Source of the DNA: Defluviicoccus sp.
GTDB taxonomy: Bacteria > Pseudomonadota > Alphaproteobacteria > Rhodospirillales > Defluviicoccaceae
Direction of reading: 5' to 3'
DNA: 10,500 nucleotides
NCBI GenBank assembly: GCA_013414705.1
Contig: CP058705.1
Span: forward strand, 2,634,880 to 2,645,379
Below the pieces are notes generated by a model. It did no database searches. It was not told the DNA's origin and was given only the letters and a program-made list of their open reading frames with translations. This document shows positions 1 to 7,579 of this stretch, piece by piece. Made by a program: the position numbers and the translations under genes. Numbering within the stretch: the first letter of the stretch is position 1; each line of letters begins with the position of its first letter.

Positions 1-1137
1 AAGCCGGTCCCGGTCGGCAAGAAGGTAATGGTCACGGCAACGGTGCGCGAGAAGCGAAGCGAGACCGCGACCATCGTCCTCGATTGCACCTGCACGGACG
101 AGAGCGGAGAGGAGTTGCTGGTCGGTTCACTTGATGTGGCGGCGCCCCGGACGAAGATCCGGCTGCCGGTTCGCGAATTGCCGAAGGTGCAGCTGCGACG
201 CGAGGACCGGTATCTGGAACTGCTGCGGATGTGCGACGGGCTGCCGCCGATGAGCACGGCGGTCGTCCATCCCTGCAGCGACGACGCGCTGAAAGGCGCC
301 ATCATCGCCGCCGAGCGCAAGTTGATCACGCCGATCCTGATCGGTCCCGAGAAGAAGATCCGGGCCGTCGCCGAGGAAGCGAGCGTCGATATCAGTGCCT
401 ATCGTCTTGTTCCCGCCGAGCACAGCCATCACGCCGCCGAGCTCGCGGTGCAGATGGTGCATGCCGGCGAAGCAACCACGCTGATGAAGGGCAGCCTGCA
501 CACCGACGAATTGCTGCACGAGGTGATGAAGAAGGACGGCGGCCTGCGCACCGAACGCCGCCTCAGCCACTGTTTTCTGATCGCGGTGCCCACGTACGCG
601 CGGCCGATCATCGTCACGGATGCTGCGATCAACATTCTGCCATCGCTGGAAGACAAGCGGGATATCTGCCAGAACGCGATCGAGTTGGCACATGCGCTGG
701 GCATCACTCAGCCCAAGGTCGCGATCCTCTCGGCCGTCGAGACTGTCACACCAAAGATCCCATCTACCATCGAAGCGGCGGCACTGTGCAAGATGGCCGA
801 TCGCGGCCAGATCAGCGGCGGCCTCGTCGACGGCCCGCTCGCGGTCGATAACGCCATCGACGAAGAGGCTGCCCACACCAAAGGTATCGTCTCTCCGGTC
901 GCCGGCAAAGCCGACATCCTGCTGGTGCCCGACCTGGAGGCCGGCAACATGCTGGCGAAGCAGCTCACGTTCATGGCGGATGCCGAGGCTGCCGGCATCG
1001 TCATCGGCGCCCGGGTGCCGATCGTGCTGACCAGCCGAGCCGACAGCGCGCGTGCGCGGCTTGCCTCGTGCGCGCTTGCAGTGCTGTTCGCGGAATCACT
1101 CAAGCGCGGAGCCGCGCTGCTGAAAGCGGCGGAGTAA
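1..1137 (+). CDS. MaoC-type enoyl-CoA hydratase/phosphate acetyl(butyryl)transferase fusion, 5' end outside window
   Basis: This gene enters the window in frame from the left edge; the first internal ATG at 28 is not a real start, because the reading frame is open and family-like before it. Roughly the first 55 visible residues (VTATVREKRSETATIVLDCTC region) resemble the tail of a MaoC/hot-dog hydratase domain. After a short linker (LPKVQLRREDRYLELL) comes a full phosphate acetyl/butyryltransferase domain. Family-typical motifs are MKGSLHTDELL, GPLAVDNAID, VPDLEAGNMLAKQLTF and VPIVLTSRADS. The family transfers acyl groups between CoA and phosphate in the cytosol. The acetate kinase start lies 4 bp after the stop, so the two are surely co-transcribed and form the acyl-CoA to acyl-phosphate to acid route that yields ATP. 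The substrate (acetyl, propionyl or butyryl) cannot be told from sequence alone. No defect is visible. Confidence 0.93.
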   Translation, partial: KPVPVGKKVMVTATVREKRSETATIVLDCTCTDESGEELLVGSLDVAAPRTKIRLPVRELPKVQLRREDRYLELLRMCDGLPPMSTAVVHPCSDDALKGAIIAAERKLITPILIGPEKKIRAVAEEASVDISAYRLVPAEHSHHAAELAVQMVHAGEATTLMKGSLHTDELLHEVMKKDGGLRTERRLSHCFLIAVPTYARPIIVTDAAINILPSLEDKRDICQNAIELAHALGITQPKVAILSAVETVTPKIPSTIEAAALCKMADRGQISGGLVDGPLAVDNAIDEEAAHTKGIVSPVAGKADILLVPDLEAGNMLAKQLTFMADAEAAGIVIGARVPIVLTSRADSARARLASCALAVLFAESLKRGAALLKAAE

Positions 1138-1141
1138 ACCC

Positions 1142-2340
1142 ATGGCCGATCCGGGCATCCTGGTAATCAACGCCGGCTCATCGAGCATCAAGTACGCAGC
1201 GTTCCGCAGCGACGATGCCCCCGAGCCGACGCTGCTGGGCAGAGGTCAGATCGAGGGACTGGGCACGGCACCCCGGTTCATCGCCCGCAACGAAGACGGA
1301 GAAACGATCGAAGAGAAGCGCTGGCCGAAAGGCGAAACGCTTGCCCACGCGGCCGGCATCCGCTTCCTCCTCGAGTGGCTGGAAAAGAACGAAGACGACA
1401 TCCACATCGTTGCCGCCGGCCACCGGGTCGTCCACGGAGGCATGCGCTATTCCGGGCCGGTGCGCGTCGATGATACGGTGCTCGAAGAGTTGCGGCAGTT
1501 TGAGCCACTCGCACCGCTGCACCAGCCGCACAACCTCGCCGCCATCCGGGCGCTGGGCACGGAATATCCCAATTTGCCGCAGGTAGCGTGCTTCGATACC
1601 GCGTTTCACCGCACCCAGCCGCAGATCGCCCAGATTTTGCGCTGCCGCGGGAGATGAGCGAACGTGGTGTGCGGCGCTACGGCTTCCACGGCCTGTCCTA
1701 TGAATATATCGCCCACAAGCTGCCGGAGATTGTGCCGAACGCCGACAAGGTCGTGGTGGCACATTTGGGCAACGGGTCGTCGATGTGCGCGATGAAGGGC
1801 GGCCACAGTGTCGAATCCTCGATGGGCTTCACCGGCGTGGACGGCCTGCCGATGGGCACGCGGTGCGGCGCGCTCGACCCAGGTGTGGTGCTCTATTTCA
1901 TGCAGGCACTCGGCTGGGGCGCGGCGCGGATTGAACATGTGCTCTACAAGGAGTCCGGCCTGCTCGGCGTGTCCGGCGGCATCTCCAGCGACATGCGCAC
2001 CCTGCTGGCGAGCAACCGGCCGGAGGCGCAGGAAGCGGTGGAGCTGTTCTGCTACTGGATATCCAAGCAGCTGGGAGCATTGACCGCCGTGATGCAGGGG
2101 ATCGACACACTGGTGTTTACCGCCGGCATCGGCGAGCATGCTGCGGCCGTTCGCGCCGACATCTGCAAGCGGGCGGCGTGGCTGGGCGTACGACTCGATC
2201 CCCAGGCCAACGTGGCGGATGGCCCGCGGATCTCGACACCGGACAGCCCGGTCTCGGCCTGGGTAATTCCGACCAACGAAGAGAAGATGATCGCGATCCA
2301 CACGCGCGCTGTCCTGGACGCGGAGCTCAAGGCCGGCTAA
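1142..2340 (+). CDS. ackA: Acetate kinase, reading frame broken by one missing base near 1638
   Basis: Acetate kinase catalyses reversible ATP-dependent phosphorylation of acetate. The start ATG at 1142 opens with the phosphate-binding signature ILVINAGSSSIKYA. The first frame runs to a stop at 1655-1657. The second frame carries the rest: RRYGFHGLSYEYIA (second family signature), AHLGNGSSMCA, GLPMGTRCGALDPG with the active-site Arg, and PTNEEKMIA near the C-terminus. HRVVHGG and CFDTAFH, holding further active-site residues, are in the first frame. The frames meet at ...CCCAGATTTTGCGCTG (1630-1642). Adding one T to the TTTT run gives AQIFALPREMSERG, which is what the family shows. The repaired protein would be 399 aa, the normal length. 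All catalytic motifs survive, so this is either a sequencing error or a very fresh mutation. The gene sits 4 bp after the acyltransferase and 50 bp before fabI. Confidence 0.93.
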
Positions 2341-2374
2341 CCGGCACGGCGTACAACCGTACCCCGGCAGAGAA

Positions 2375-2380
2375 AAGGAG
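2375..2380 (+). promoter_or_regulatory. Ribosome binding site that sets the fabI start
   Basis: AAGGAG lies 10 nt before the ATG at 2391. The fabI frame is open back to 2178 inside ackA, but only the 2391 start has this site, and the protein from there has the usual FabI length. Confidence 0.75.
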
Positions 2381-2390
2381 AAGCAAGGTC

Positions 2391-3215
2391 ATGGCGTCGA
2401 TCGATCCGAACGATCCGGCCCTCAAGCCGATGGATATTCCGGAAAGCCCGCTCGCCGGCCGCAAGGCGCTGGTGGTGGGCATCGCCAACAAGGACTCGAT
2501 CGCCTACGGCTGCGCCCGGGCGTTCCGCGCCTTCGGTGCCGACCTTTCGATCACCTACCTCAACGACAAGACGAAGCGGTTCACCGAGCCGCTGGCGAAC
2601 GCCCTCGATGTGCCGGACGCCCTCTTCCTGCCCTGTGACGTGCGCGAGCCGGGACAGCTCGAAACCGTGTTCGAGAACATTGCCAAGGAGTGGGGTCGTC
2701 TCGACATCCTGTTGCACTCGATCGCGTTCGCGCCCCGCGAGGATCTGCACGGCCGCGTCACCGACTGCTCGCTCGACGGCTTCCTGCTGGCGATGGATGT
2801 CTCGGTGCACTCGCTGATCCGGATGACCCGGCTGGCGGAGCCGCTGATGACCGACGGCGGTGCGATCTTCACCATGAGCTATTTCGGCGGCGAGAAGGTC
2901 GTCCCCCACTACGGCATCATGGGTCCGGCGAAGGCAGCCCTGGAGACAACGGCGCGTTACATGGCGGCCGAACTGGGCGAAAAGGGCATCCGCATCAACA
3001 TCATCTCGCCGGGCCCGGTGATGACCCGCGCCGCGTCGGGCATCGACCGTTTCGACGAACTGCTGGAGCAAACCAAGCAGCGCGCCCCCACCCGCCGGCT
3101 GGTAACGGCGGACGAGGTCGGGACGGCAACCGCGGTGCTGGCCTGCAACTGGGCGAAGATCGTCACCGGCGAGACGCTGTACATGGACGGCGGCTACAAC
3201 ATCATGGGCGGGTGA
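2391..3215 (+). CDS. fabI: Enoyl-[acyl-carrier-protein] reductase, NADH-type
   Basis: This 274-aa cytosolic short-chain-dehydrogenase-fold enzyme performs the last reduction of each fatty-acid elongation cycle. The N-terminal cofactor loop is the FabI type (LVVGIANKDSIAYGCARAF, residues 28-46) rather than the plain GxxxGxG of other SDRs. The catalytic set is Tyr164, Tyr174 and Lys181 in SYFGGEKVVPHYGIMGPAK, matching the Tyr-x6-Lys arrangement of FabI. The substrate loop and C-terminus (GPVMTRAASGI ... ETLYMDGGYNIMGG) also match. It lies 50 bp after ackA on the same strand and is probably read from the same transcript. This is a recurring neighbourhood in alpha- and betaproteobacteria, where a fabI-like gene follows the acyltransferase-kinase pair. 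It may be a second, operon-dedicated copy rather than the only FabI of the cell. It ends 5 bp before the convergent stop of the accessory gene to its right. Confidence 0.95.
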   Translation: MASIDPNDPALKPMDIPESPLAGRKALVVGIANKDSIAYGCARAFRAFGADLSITYLNDKTKRFTEPLANALDVPDALFLPCDVREPGQLETVFENIAKEWGRLDILLHSIAFAPREDLHGRVTDCSLDGFLLAMDVSVHSLIRMTRLAEPLMTDGGAIFTMSYFGGEKVVPHYGIMGPAKAALETTARYMAAELGEKGIRINIISPGPVMTRAASGIDRFDELLEQTKQRAPTRRLVTADEVGTATAVLACNWAKIVTGETLYMDGGYNIMGG

Positions 3216-3220
3216 CGGGA

Positions 3221-3823
3221 TCAGTCCTGCTGCTTCGCCTCCGGCAGCGTAGCCCTGATCGTTGCCTTGAGTCTTTCAACTGCCTCGGACGGTTCTTGGG
3301 GATCCCACAGAACCGTAAGGTGGTGATTTCTATCGAAGTGAGTTCCCGTCTCATTGAAGGCGCTTTTCTTGCACGTGTATATCACGGGTTTGCCAAGGCC
3401 TTCAGCGTACCCGGCTTCCCAATACGCACCCTGGTTACCGTGAGTAAGGTCGGCAATCAAAAATCTGCAGGCTTTGATCTCCACCCTTAATCGATCGTCA
3501 ATTAGACCTGCCTTCGGGATATCACCAAGTTTTCTCAATACAAAATCCGTCTGTTTCACTGCCGCACGAAAATAATTTTCAAAAATATTATCGAGTTCTT
3601 TCTCGTTAAACCTCATTGCCATAAAATCCAAGCGACCAGAATGACTACCTCTCTTTAATTCCTCAAATCTATTCCAACATCTCAAACTTAAAATGATATC
3701 CCCGGCACCGTTACTAACCCGTGTAGTGCCACCTCTAGGCTTGCTAATGGGAAATGGCAGCAGTTTTACATCCGCATATTCCATTTTATCCATGCACTGA
3801 AGCACGAATGTTAATCCGGAATT
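3221..3823 (-). pseudogene. C-terminal part of an IS-interrupted zinc-ribbon/NDT-like protein (nucleoside deoxyribosyltransferase-like domain)
   Basis: This minus-strand frame is open from the edge of the neighbouring IS630 element (3823) to a stop at 3221. A GTG at 3805 and an ATG at 3793 could serve as starts, but family reasoning says it is the C-terminal part of a longer protein whose N-terminus lies at 6424-6025. Visible motifs include RLDFMAMRFNEKELDNIFENYF, RVEIKACRFLIADLTHGNQG, GAYWEAGYAEGLGKPVIYTC and a late HFDRNHH. The RFLIADLT strand and the GxYxExGxA motif match nucleoside 2-deoxyribosyltransferase-fold proteins. In that fold the Glu of GxYxE is the nucleophile (residue 130 counted from the GTG). 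The fold cleaves or exchanges N-glycosidic bonds; the substrate here is unknown. Base composition is clearly more A/T-rich than fabI next door, suggesting transfer. A truncated product could still be made from GTG 3805. Confidence 0.7.
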
Positions 3824-3824
3824 A

Positions 3825-4847
3825 GAGCGGATTCTGATCAGTCTGGGTCATAGCCGCACGAGCTGAAGTAGTTGGCGCATTCGGCGGGCTGGAAGAAGTC
3901 GAGGAGTTTGCCGATGAGCTCCCAGAGGCTCTGGACGGTTCGCTCGGCGGCCTTGCGGAGCATGGCTTTGAGGCGGGCGAAGGCTTTTTCGATGGGATTG
4001 AAGTCTGGGCTGTAGGGCGGGAGGAACAGCAGGGTTGCGCCGGCGGCCTCGACCAACTCGCGCACCGATGCGCGCTTGTGGCTCGACAGGTTGTCCATGA
4101 TGACGATGTCGCCGCGACGCAGATCGGGCGCGAGGACTTGGGCCACGTAGGCTTCGAACCACTCGCCGTTGATCGGTCCGTCGAGCACCATGGGCGCGAC
4201 CATGCCGCTCTTCCGCAGCCCCGCGACCAGCGTCGTGGTCTTGCGGTGGCCGTGCGGGAAGCCCATCCGCAGGCGTTCGCCCCTGGGGGAGCGGCCATGG
4301 CTGCGTGCCATGTTGGTCGCGGTCCACGTCTCGTCGATGAACACGAGCCGGTCAGGATTGAGGTCGAGCTGACTGTCGAACCAGGCCCGGCGCTGCTTCA
4401 AGACGTCGGGACGGTCCTGCTCGACCGCGTGGCCGGTCTTTTTCCGCGTGATGGAATGGCGCACGAAGAAGCGGTGGAGCGTCGAGTTCGCCACCGTCAA
4501 GCCGATGCCGGCGAGGTGCTCGCGAAGCTCATCGAGCGTGATGTCCTTGCGCGCTTCCCACAGCGCCAGGATCTCCTCGCGGCGTTCCTCGACGCGATGC
4601 GAGCGCATGTCGCCACCTTGGCGCTTGGGTACGGCGTTGCCAGTCACGAGCCGCTGCGCCTGCCACCGGATCGCCGTCGAAGGTGCCACGCCGAACCGGG
4701 CCGCGGCCGCTCGGCAACTCATCCCCGCATCGATCGCCGCTAACAGCCGCGTGCGTAAATCTATCGAAAGAGGCTGACCCATCCATGCTGGCCTCCTTGC
4801 CCCAGCCAGAATCCTGAATCAGATTTTCAGCCCTTTGTGAATCCCCT
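3825..4847 (-). mobile_element. IS630-family insertion sequence (intact transposase), about 1.02 kb
   Basis: The ends were placed by comparing both edges of the transposase-bearing segment. The left edge reads TA-GAGCGGATTC and the right edge, reverse-complemented, TA-AGGGGATTC. TA at 3823-3824 and 4848-4849 would be the duplicated target typical of IS630/Tc1-mariner elements. The inverted match is short and offset by one base, so the ends are uncertain by a few bases. The element interrupts the NDT-like gene. Frame analysis does not settle whether one or both TA copies belong to the target. Confidence 0.7.
3838..4782 (-). CDS. IS630-family transposase, complete
   Basis: This 314-aa DDE transposase cuts and pastes its own element. 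An N-terminal helix-turn-helix (CRAAAARFGVAPSTAIRWQ, residues 23-41) and a second winged-helix-like part (ITLDELREHLAGIGLTVANS) bind the element ends. The catalytic triad is seen as Asp150 in VFIDETW, Asp230 in IVIMDNLSSHK and Glu265 in PPYSPDFNPIEKAF; this NPIE context is diagnostic for IS630. The ATG at 4782 has AGGAGG 9 nt upstream. The length is normal and no frame break is visible, in contrast to the neighbouring IS630 element. The stop lies only about 13 bp from the left end of the element. It is likely active or recently active. Confidence 0.93.
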   Translation of the reverse strand: MGQPLSIDLRTRLLAAIDAGMSCRAAAARFGVAPSTAIRWQAQRLVTGNAVPKRQGGDMRSHRVEERREEILALWEARKDITLDELREHLAGIGLTVANSTLHRFFVRHSITRKKTGHAVEQDRPDVLKQRRAWFDSQLDLNPDRLVFIDETWTATNMARSHGRSPRGERLRMGFPHGHRKTTTLVAGLRKSGMVAPMVLDGPINGEWFEAYVAQVLAPDLRRGDIVIMDNLSSHKRASVRELVEAAGATLLFLPPYSPDFNPIEKAFARLKAMLRKAAERTVQSLWELIGKLLDFFQPAECANYFSSCGYDPD

Positions 4848-4849
4848 TA

Positions 4850-4875
4850 CGATTCATACCGATCAGAAACCACTC
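4850..4875 (-). other. Residual target-gene sequence between the two IS630 elements
   Basis: About 26 bp separate the two IS elements. On the minus strand they read as RVVSDRYES or, one base on, EWFLIGMNR; the second frame continues directly into NSGLTFVLQC of the C-terminal fragment. It is best explained as the few codons of the interrupted gene lying between two independent insertion points. Confidence 0.5.
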
Positions 4876-4877
4876 TA

Positions 4878-4895
4878 GTGGATGAAGTCTGACGG
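4878..4895 (+). repeat. Left terminal inverted repeat of the second IS630 element
   Basis: It starts GTGGATG directly after the TA at 4876-4877. Its partner is at 6007-6024 on the other strand, with about 13 of 18 matches. Confidence 0.75.
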
Positions 4896-4946
4896 AGGAA
4901 TCCTGTTGGGGATTCCCCGTGATTGGCGCGCGTGCGAGTCTGGGGC

Positions 4947-6027
4947 ATGCGCGATGGGATTGTCGTCGAGGTTTCGGCTGCCGACAGGGTCCGTCTGGAA
5001 GCGGTGGTGGCGGATCGGAACAGCCCGCAGAAGCACGTCTGGCGAGCGCGGATCGTGCTGCTGACCGCCGAGGGCACGGCACCTGCGAGATCATGCGGCG
5101 GACGGCGAAGAGCAAGACCGCCGTCTGGCGCTGGCAGGAGCGGTTCATGCGGGCCGGCGTCGACGGCCTGCTGCGCGACAAGACGCGGCCGTCGCGCATT
5201 CCGCCGCTGGGCCGGGAGGTCGCCGGGCGCGTCGTCGCGCTCACCACGACCAGCGACCCGCCGGGCGAGGCGACGCACTGGACCGCCGGCGCGATGGCCA
5301 GGGCGGCCGGCATCAGCGTCTCCTCGGTGCAGCGGATCTGGCGGGCGCACGGCCTGCAGCCGCACCGGGTGCGCCGCTTCAAGCTGTCGCGCGATCCCGA
5401 GTTCGTGCCGAAGCTGCGCGAGATCGTCGGCCTCTATGTCGATCCGCCGGCCCACGCGGTCGTGCTGTCGGTCGACGAGAAGAGCCAGATCCAGGCGCTC
5501 GACCGCACCCAGCCCGGCCTGCCGATGAAGCCGGGGCGCCTCGGCACGATGACCCACGATTACAAGCGCAACGGCACGACGACGCTGTTTGCGGCGCTGA
5601 ACGTGCTGGAGGGCACGGTGATCGGCCGCTGCATGCAGCGCCACCGGCACCAGGAGTTCATCCGCTTCCTCAACGGCATCGAGGCCGCCGTCCCGGTCGG
5701 CCGGATCGTCCACGTCATCCTCGACAACTACGGCGCCCACAAGCACGCCAAGGTGCGCGCCTGGCTCGACCGACACCCCGCTTCGTCTTCCATTACACGC
5801 CGACCTCGGCGTCGTGGCTGAACGCCGTCGAGGGCTTCTTCGCCAAGCTGACCAAGCGGCGCCTGAAGCGCGGCGTCTTCCGCTCGCTGGTCGAACTGCA
5901 GGCCGCCATCAACCGCTTCCTCGCCGAAACCAACGACAATCCCAAACCCTTCGTCTGGACCGCCGACCCAAACCGCATCATCGCCGCCGTCAAACGCGGG
6001 CACCAAACGTTGGATTCCATCCACTAG
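4947..6027 (+). pseudogene. IS630-family transposase with two single-base frame slips
   Basis: The protein starts MRDGIVVEVSAADRVRLEAV at ATG 4947; a TTG at 4923 is an alternative. It continues RNSPQKHVWRARIVLLTAEG and then changes frame near 5075. The next piece runs GTCEIMRRTAKSKTAVWRWQ ... VVLSVDEKSQIQALDRTQ (first catalytic Asp) ... VILDNYGAHKH (second Asp). It changes frame again at the CCCC run 5776-5779 into RFVFHYTPTSASWLNAVEGFF (catalytic Glu) and ends LDSIH at 6027. At each slip one added base (C near 5075, C in the run) restores a normal IS630 transposase of about 360 aa. All catalytic residues are kept. The TAG stop is built from the TA target dinucleotide plus the next G. As written the element cannot make a full transposase. 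Either the slips are sequencing errors or the copy is recently dead. Confidence 0.88.
6007..6024 (-). repeat. Right terminal inverted repeat of the second IS630 element
   Basis: Read on the minus strand it begins GTGGATGGAATCC, partner of the repeat at 4878-4895. The last transposase codons and stop overlap it. Confidence 0.75.
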
Positions 6028-6424
6028 TGATAGACCCCACAATCGCCCGATGATCGAGTACATTGATTCTAATCGTTTCGCCGGGGTTCGGATGCGAGTC
6101 ACCAATCCAACGAATGAGGTTGTCCACTTGCTCCATCGGACTCGGCAGATAGCACTCGCGCGCAATTTCCCTGATATCGTCAGTCGTAAACGTTCTCCGG
6201 TGTTTGAGATTTTGCGATCGACAGATTACATAACTCACTGCCGCGCGCTGACGCTCATCAAGGTTATGAAGTTCATTGTCATAATATAATTCTTCTGCGA
6301 ATGAGAAACTGCCACAGCGACGACATTCTATATAAAAAGTGTATGCAGCATGACTTTCTACAATATCCTTTGTAAGCGGGGCGCTACAAACTGGGCAAAT
6401 CTTGGTATCGATGTTGTTACTCAT
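6025..6424 (-). pseudogene. N-terminal part of the IS-interrupted zinc-ribbon/NDT-like protein
   Basis: The minus-strand frame begins at ATG 6424 (MSNNIDTKICPVCSAPL) and is genuine up to the IS edge at about 6025, after which it runs into IS sequence. About 133 residues remain. Residues 10-37 hold a CxxC ... CxxC pair (ICPVC and CRRCG), a zinc-ribbon-like module. A helical middle follows (LDERQRAAVSYVICRSQ, TTDDIREIARECYLPSPMEQVDNLIRWIG) and then HRAIVGSIT, which looks like the start of a winged-helix or linker segment. Joined to 4875-4850 and 3823-3221 it gives a protein of about 342 aa. The frame is open further upstream, but only 6424 gives an N-terminus right before the Cys motif; no strong ribosome binding site is seen. 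The sequence is A/T-richer than the flanking core genes. Function is unknown; see the C-terminal entry for the enzymatic domain. Confidence 0.65.
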
Positions 6425-6617
6425 GTCGCAATCTCGATGCTTCGCTGTTGCTTCCAGCGTCTCATTACCAGAATAACACATCGTGTTTTGGCTTGGCACG
6501 CGCCAGAAGGCACAGCGTTGTCCCGCCGCATCAGTTAGACGGCAGTTATTCTTAATATCAGTATTTAATCCTATAATTTGATGGTGCGATCTTTTCACGG
6601 GAGTGGAAGGAGGCACT
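6425..6617. other. AT-rich spacer: upstream region of the interrupted gene and left flank of the IS481 remnant
   Basis: No convincing gene is seen. Reading on the minus strand, the stretch 6540-6585 is very A/T-rich and could hold the promoter of the zinc-ribbon/NDT-like gene. The left end of the IS481-type element must lie somewhere before 6618, but I could not fix it because its right end is lost. Confidence 0.4.
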
Positions 6618-7296
6618 ATGGGACAGGTTCTGCACGGGTGCGCCCGCACGACAGAGGCGTTGCGTCGAGCGATACAAAATAGTCAAGAGAGCCTGAGGGC
6701 GCTGTCGAAGCGCTACGGGATCAACCCCAAGACCGTCGCGAAGTGGAAGAAGCGGACATCACCGTCCGATCTGAAGACGGGGCCGAAAGAGCCACGTTCG
6801 ACGGTCCTCTCGATCGAAGATGAGGCGGTTATTGTCGCGTTTCGCCGCCACACGCTGCTGCCGCTGGACGATTGCCTGTCTGCACTTCAGCCGACGATCC
6901 CGCACCTGACCCGCTCCTCGCTGCATCGGTGTCTGCAGCGCCACGGCATCAGCCGACTGCCCGATGTCGCAGAAGACAAGCCGGCACAGAAAAAATTCAA
7001 GACCGATCCCTCGGCTATGTCCACATCGATAGTGCCGAGGGAAGCTTTCTCTCCGTCGCCAGTGATCGTGCGAGCACAGTCGCCGTCGTGCAGCTCGCAA
7101 GGAATACCGGGCGCACGTCCGCATCCGCCTTCCTCTCGGCCCTCATCGCGGCCGTGCCCGACACGATCCACACCGTGCTCACCGACAATGGCATCCAGTT
7201 CACCGTCCCGCCGCGTTATGCAGACGGTCCAACCGCACGCCACATGACGCACATGGTCGACAAGCGATGCCGGAAAACGGCATCGAGCACCGCCTG
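6618..7296 (+). pseudogene. IS481-family transposase, two frame slips and C-terminal truncation
   Basis: The ATG at 6618 follows GGAAGGAGG. The protein opens MGQVLHGCARTTEALRRAIQ, with a helix-turn-helix (LRALSKRYGINPKTVAKWKKR) and the typical HTLLPLDDCLSALQPTIPHL and SSLHRCLQRHGISRLP. At the CCC run 7008-7010 one missing C shifts the frame; the next piece is LGYVHIDSAEG (first Asp) through VLTDNGIQF (second Asp) and PPRYADGPTARHMTHM. A second missing base at CCGG/AAAA (about 7270-7274) shifts again into ENGIEHRL. After that the family sequence stops abruptly at about 7296 and unrelated transposase sequence follows, so the NGQVERMN segment with the catalytic Glu is absent. It is non-functional whatever the cause of the two slips. 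Confidence 0.85.
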
Positions 7297-7301
7297 TTCA
7301 C

Positions 7302-7542
7302 GAGCTTGGTAATCTGGCCTTCTGTTTGCCCATTGGACGATGCGGAAGCGATTGCCGCCTTGACGGCTGCTTGGTCTTTTGTGAGGCCATTGGCGAATGA
7401 GCCGATGAGCCTTGAGCGCGCCCGCTGCAGTCAGGGCTCGAGCTCTTCCAGGGACCTCTTGCGGATCAAGGCCTGGAAGGCAGTGATGATCTCACGCACC
7501 TCGACCAAGAGGGCACGCCCTTCTCGTTTGCCGCGACGGTAA
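7302..7542 (-). pseudogene. ISL3-family transposase C-terminal remnant
   Basis: The minus strand, read from about 7540 to 7302, gives GKREGRALLVEVREIITAFQ, then ALIRKRSLEELEP, a TGA (7433-7431), and LQRARSRLIGSFANGLTKDQ followed by SSNGQTEGQITKL. The pattern FANGL(x)D(x)AAVKAA ... SNGQTEGQI(N/T)(R/K)L is the C-terminal signature of ISL3 transposases. The internal TGA replaces what is usually a Trp codon (TGG). The frame breaks off at about 7302, exactly where the IS481 remnant ends, so the two remnants are fused back to back. Nothing of the ISL3 N-terminus or ends is visible. Confidence 0.65.
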
Positions 7543-7575
7543 CGGTCTCAGCTTTGGGACGGTCTCAGCTTTGGA
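7543..7575 (+). repeat. Imperfect tandem repeat, 17-bp unit, two copies
   Basis: CGGTCTCAGCTTTGG starts at 7543 and again at 7560, with the last two bases of the unit differing. It lies at the upstream edge of the ISL3 remnant and may be a junction duplication between two IS fragments. Confidence 0.6.
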
Positions 7576-7579
7576 GAGG

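Larger units (their letters stand above)
4878..6024 (+). mobile_element. IS630-family insertion sequence with frame-broken transposase, about 1.15 kb
   Basis: The left end begins GTGGATGAAGTCTGAC after TA (4876-4877). The right end, reverse-complemented, begins GTGGATGGAATCCAAC before TA (6025-6026). About 13 of the first 18 bases match, giving imperfect terminal inverted repeats flanked by the TA target duplication expected for IS630. Both outer contexts read CTAG. The element interrupts the zinc-ribbon/NDT-like gene between its N-terminal part and the short residue at 4850-4875. Confidence 0.85.

Noticed and set aside
2178-2390. N-terminal extension of fabI into ackA
   Set aside because: The frame is open, but the extra residues are unlike FabI, overlap ackA codons and lack a ribosome binding site; AAGGAG supports 2391.
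5070-5080. Programmed frameshifting in the IS630 transposase
   Set aside because: No slippery heptamer such as A6G is seen at either slip, two separate slips of the same kind would be needed, and identical slips occur in non-IS genes.
4847-5776. Long minus-strand open frame (about 309 codons) opposite the plus-strand IS630 transposase
   Set aside because: The translation is Arg/Asp/Ala-rich with no family motif and mirrors a GC-rich coding strand; the plus strand carries clear IS630 motifs in the same interval.
3221-6600. Retron (reverse transcriptase plus ncRNA) around the NDT-like gene
   Set aside because: No reverse-transcriptase motif (such as YADD) was found in the window, and the flanks are IS sequence, so only the domain similarity remains.
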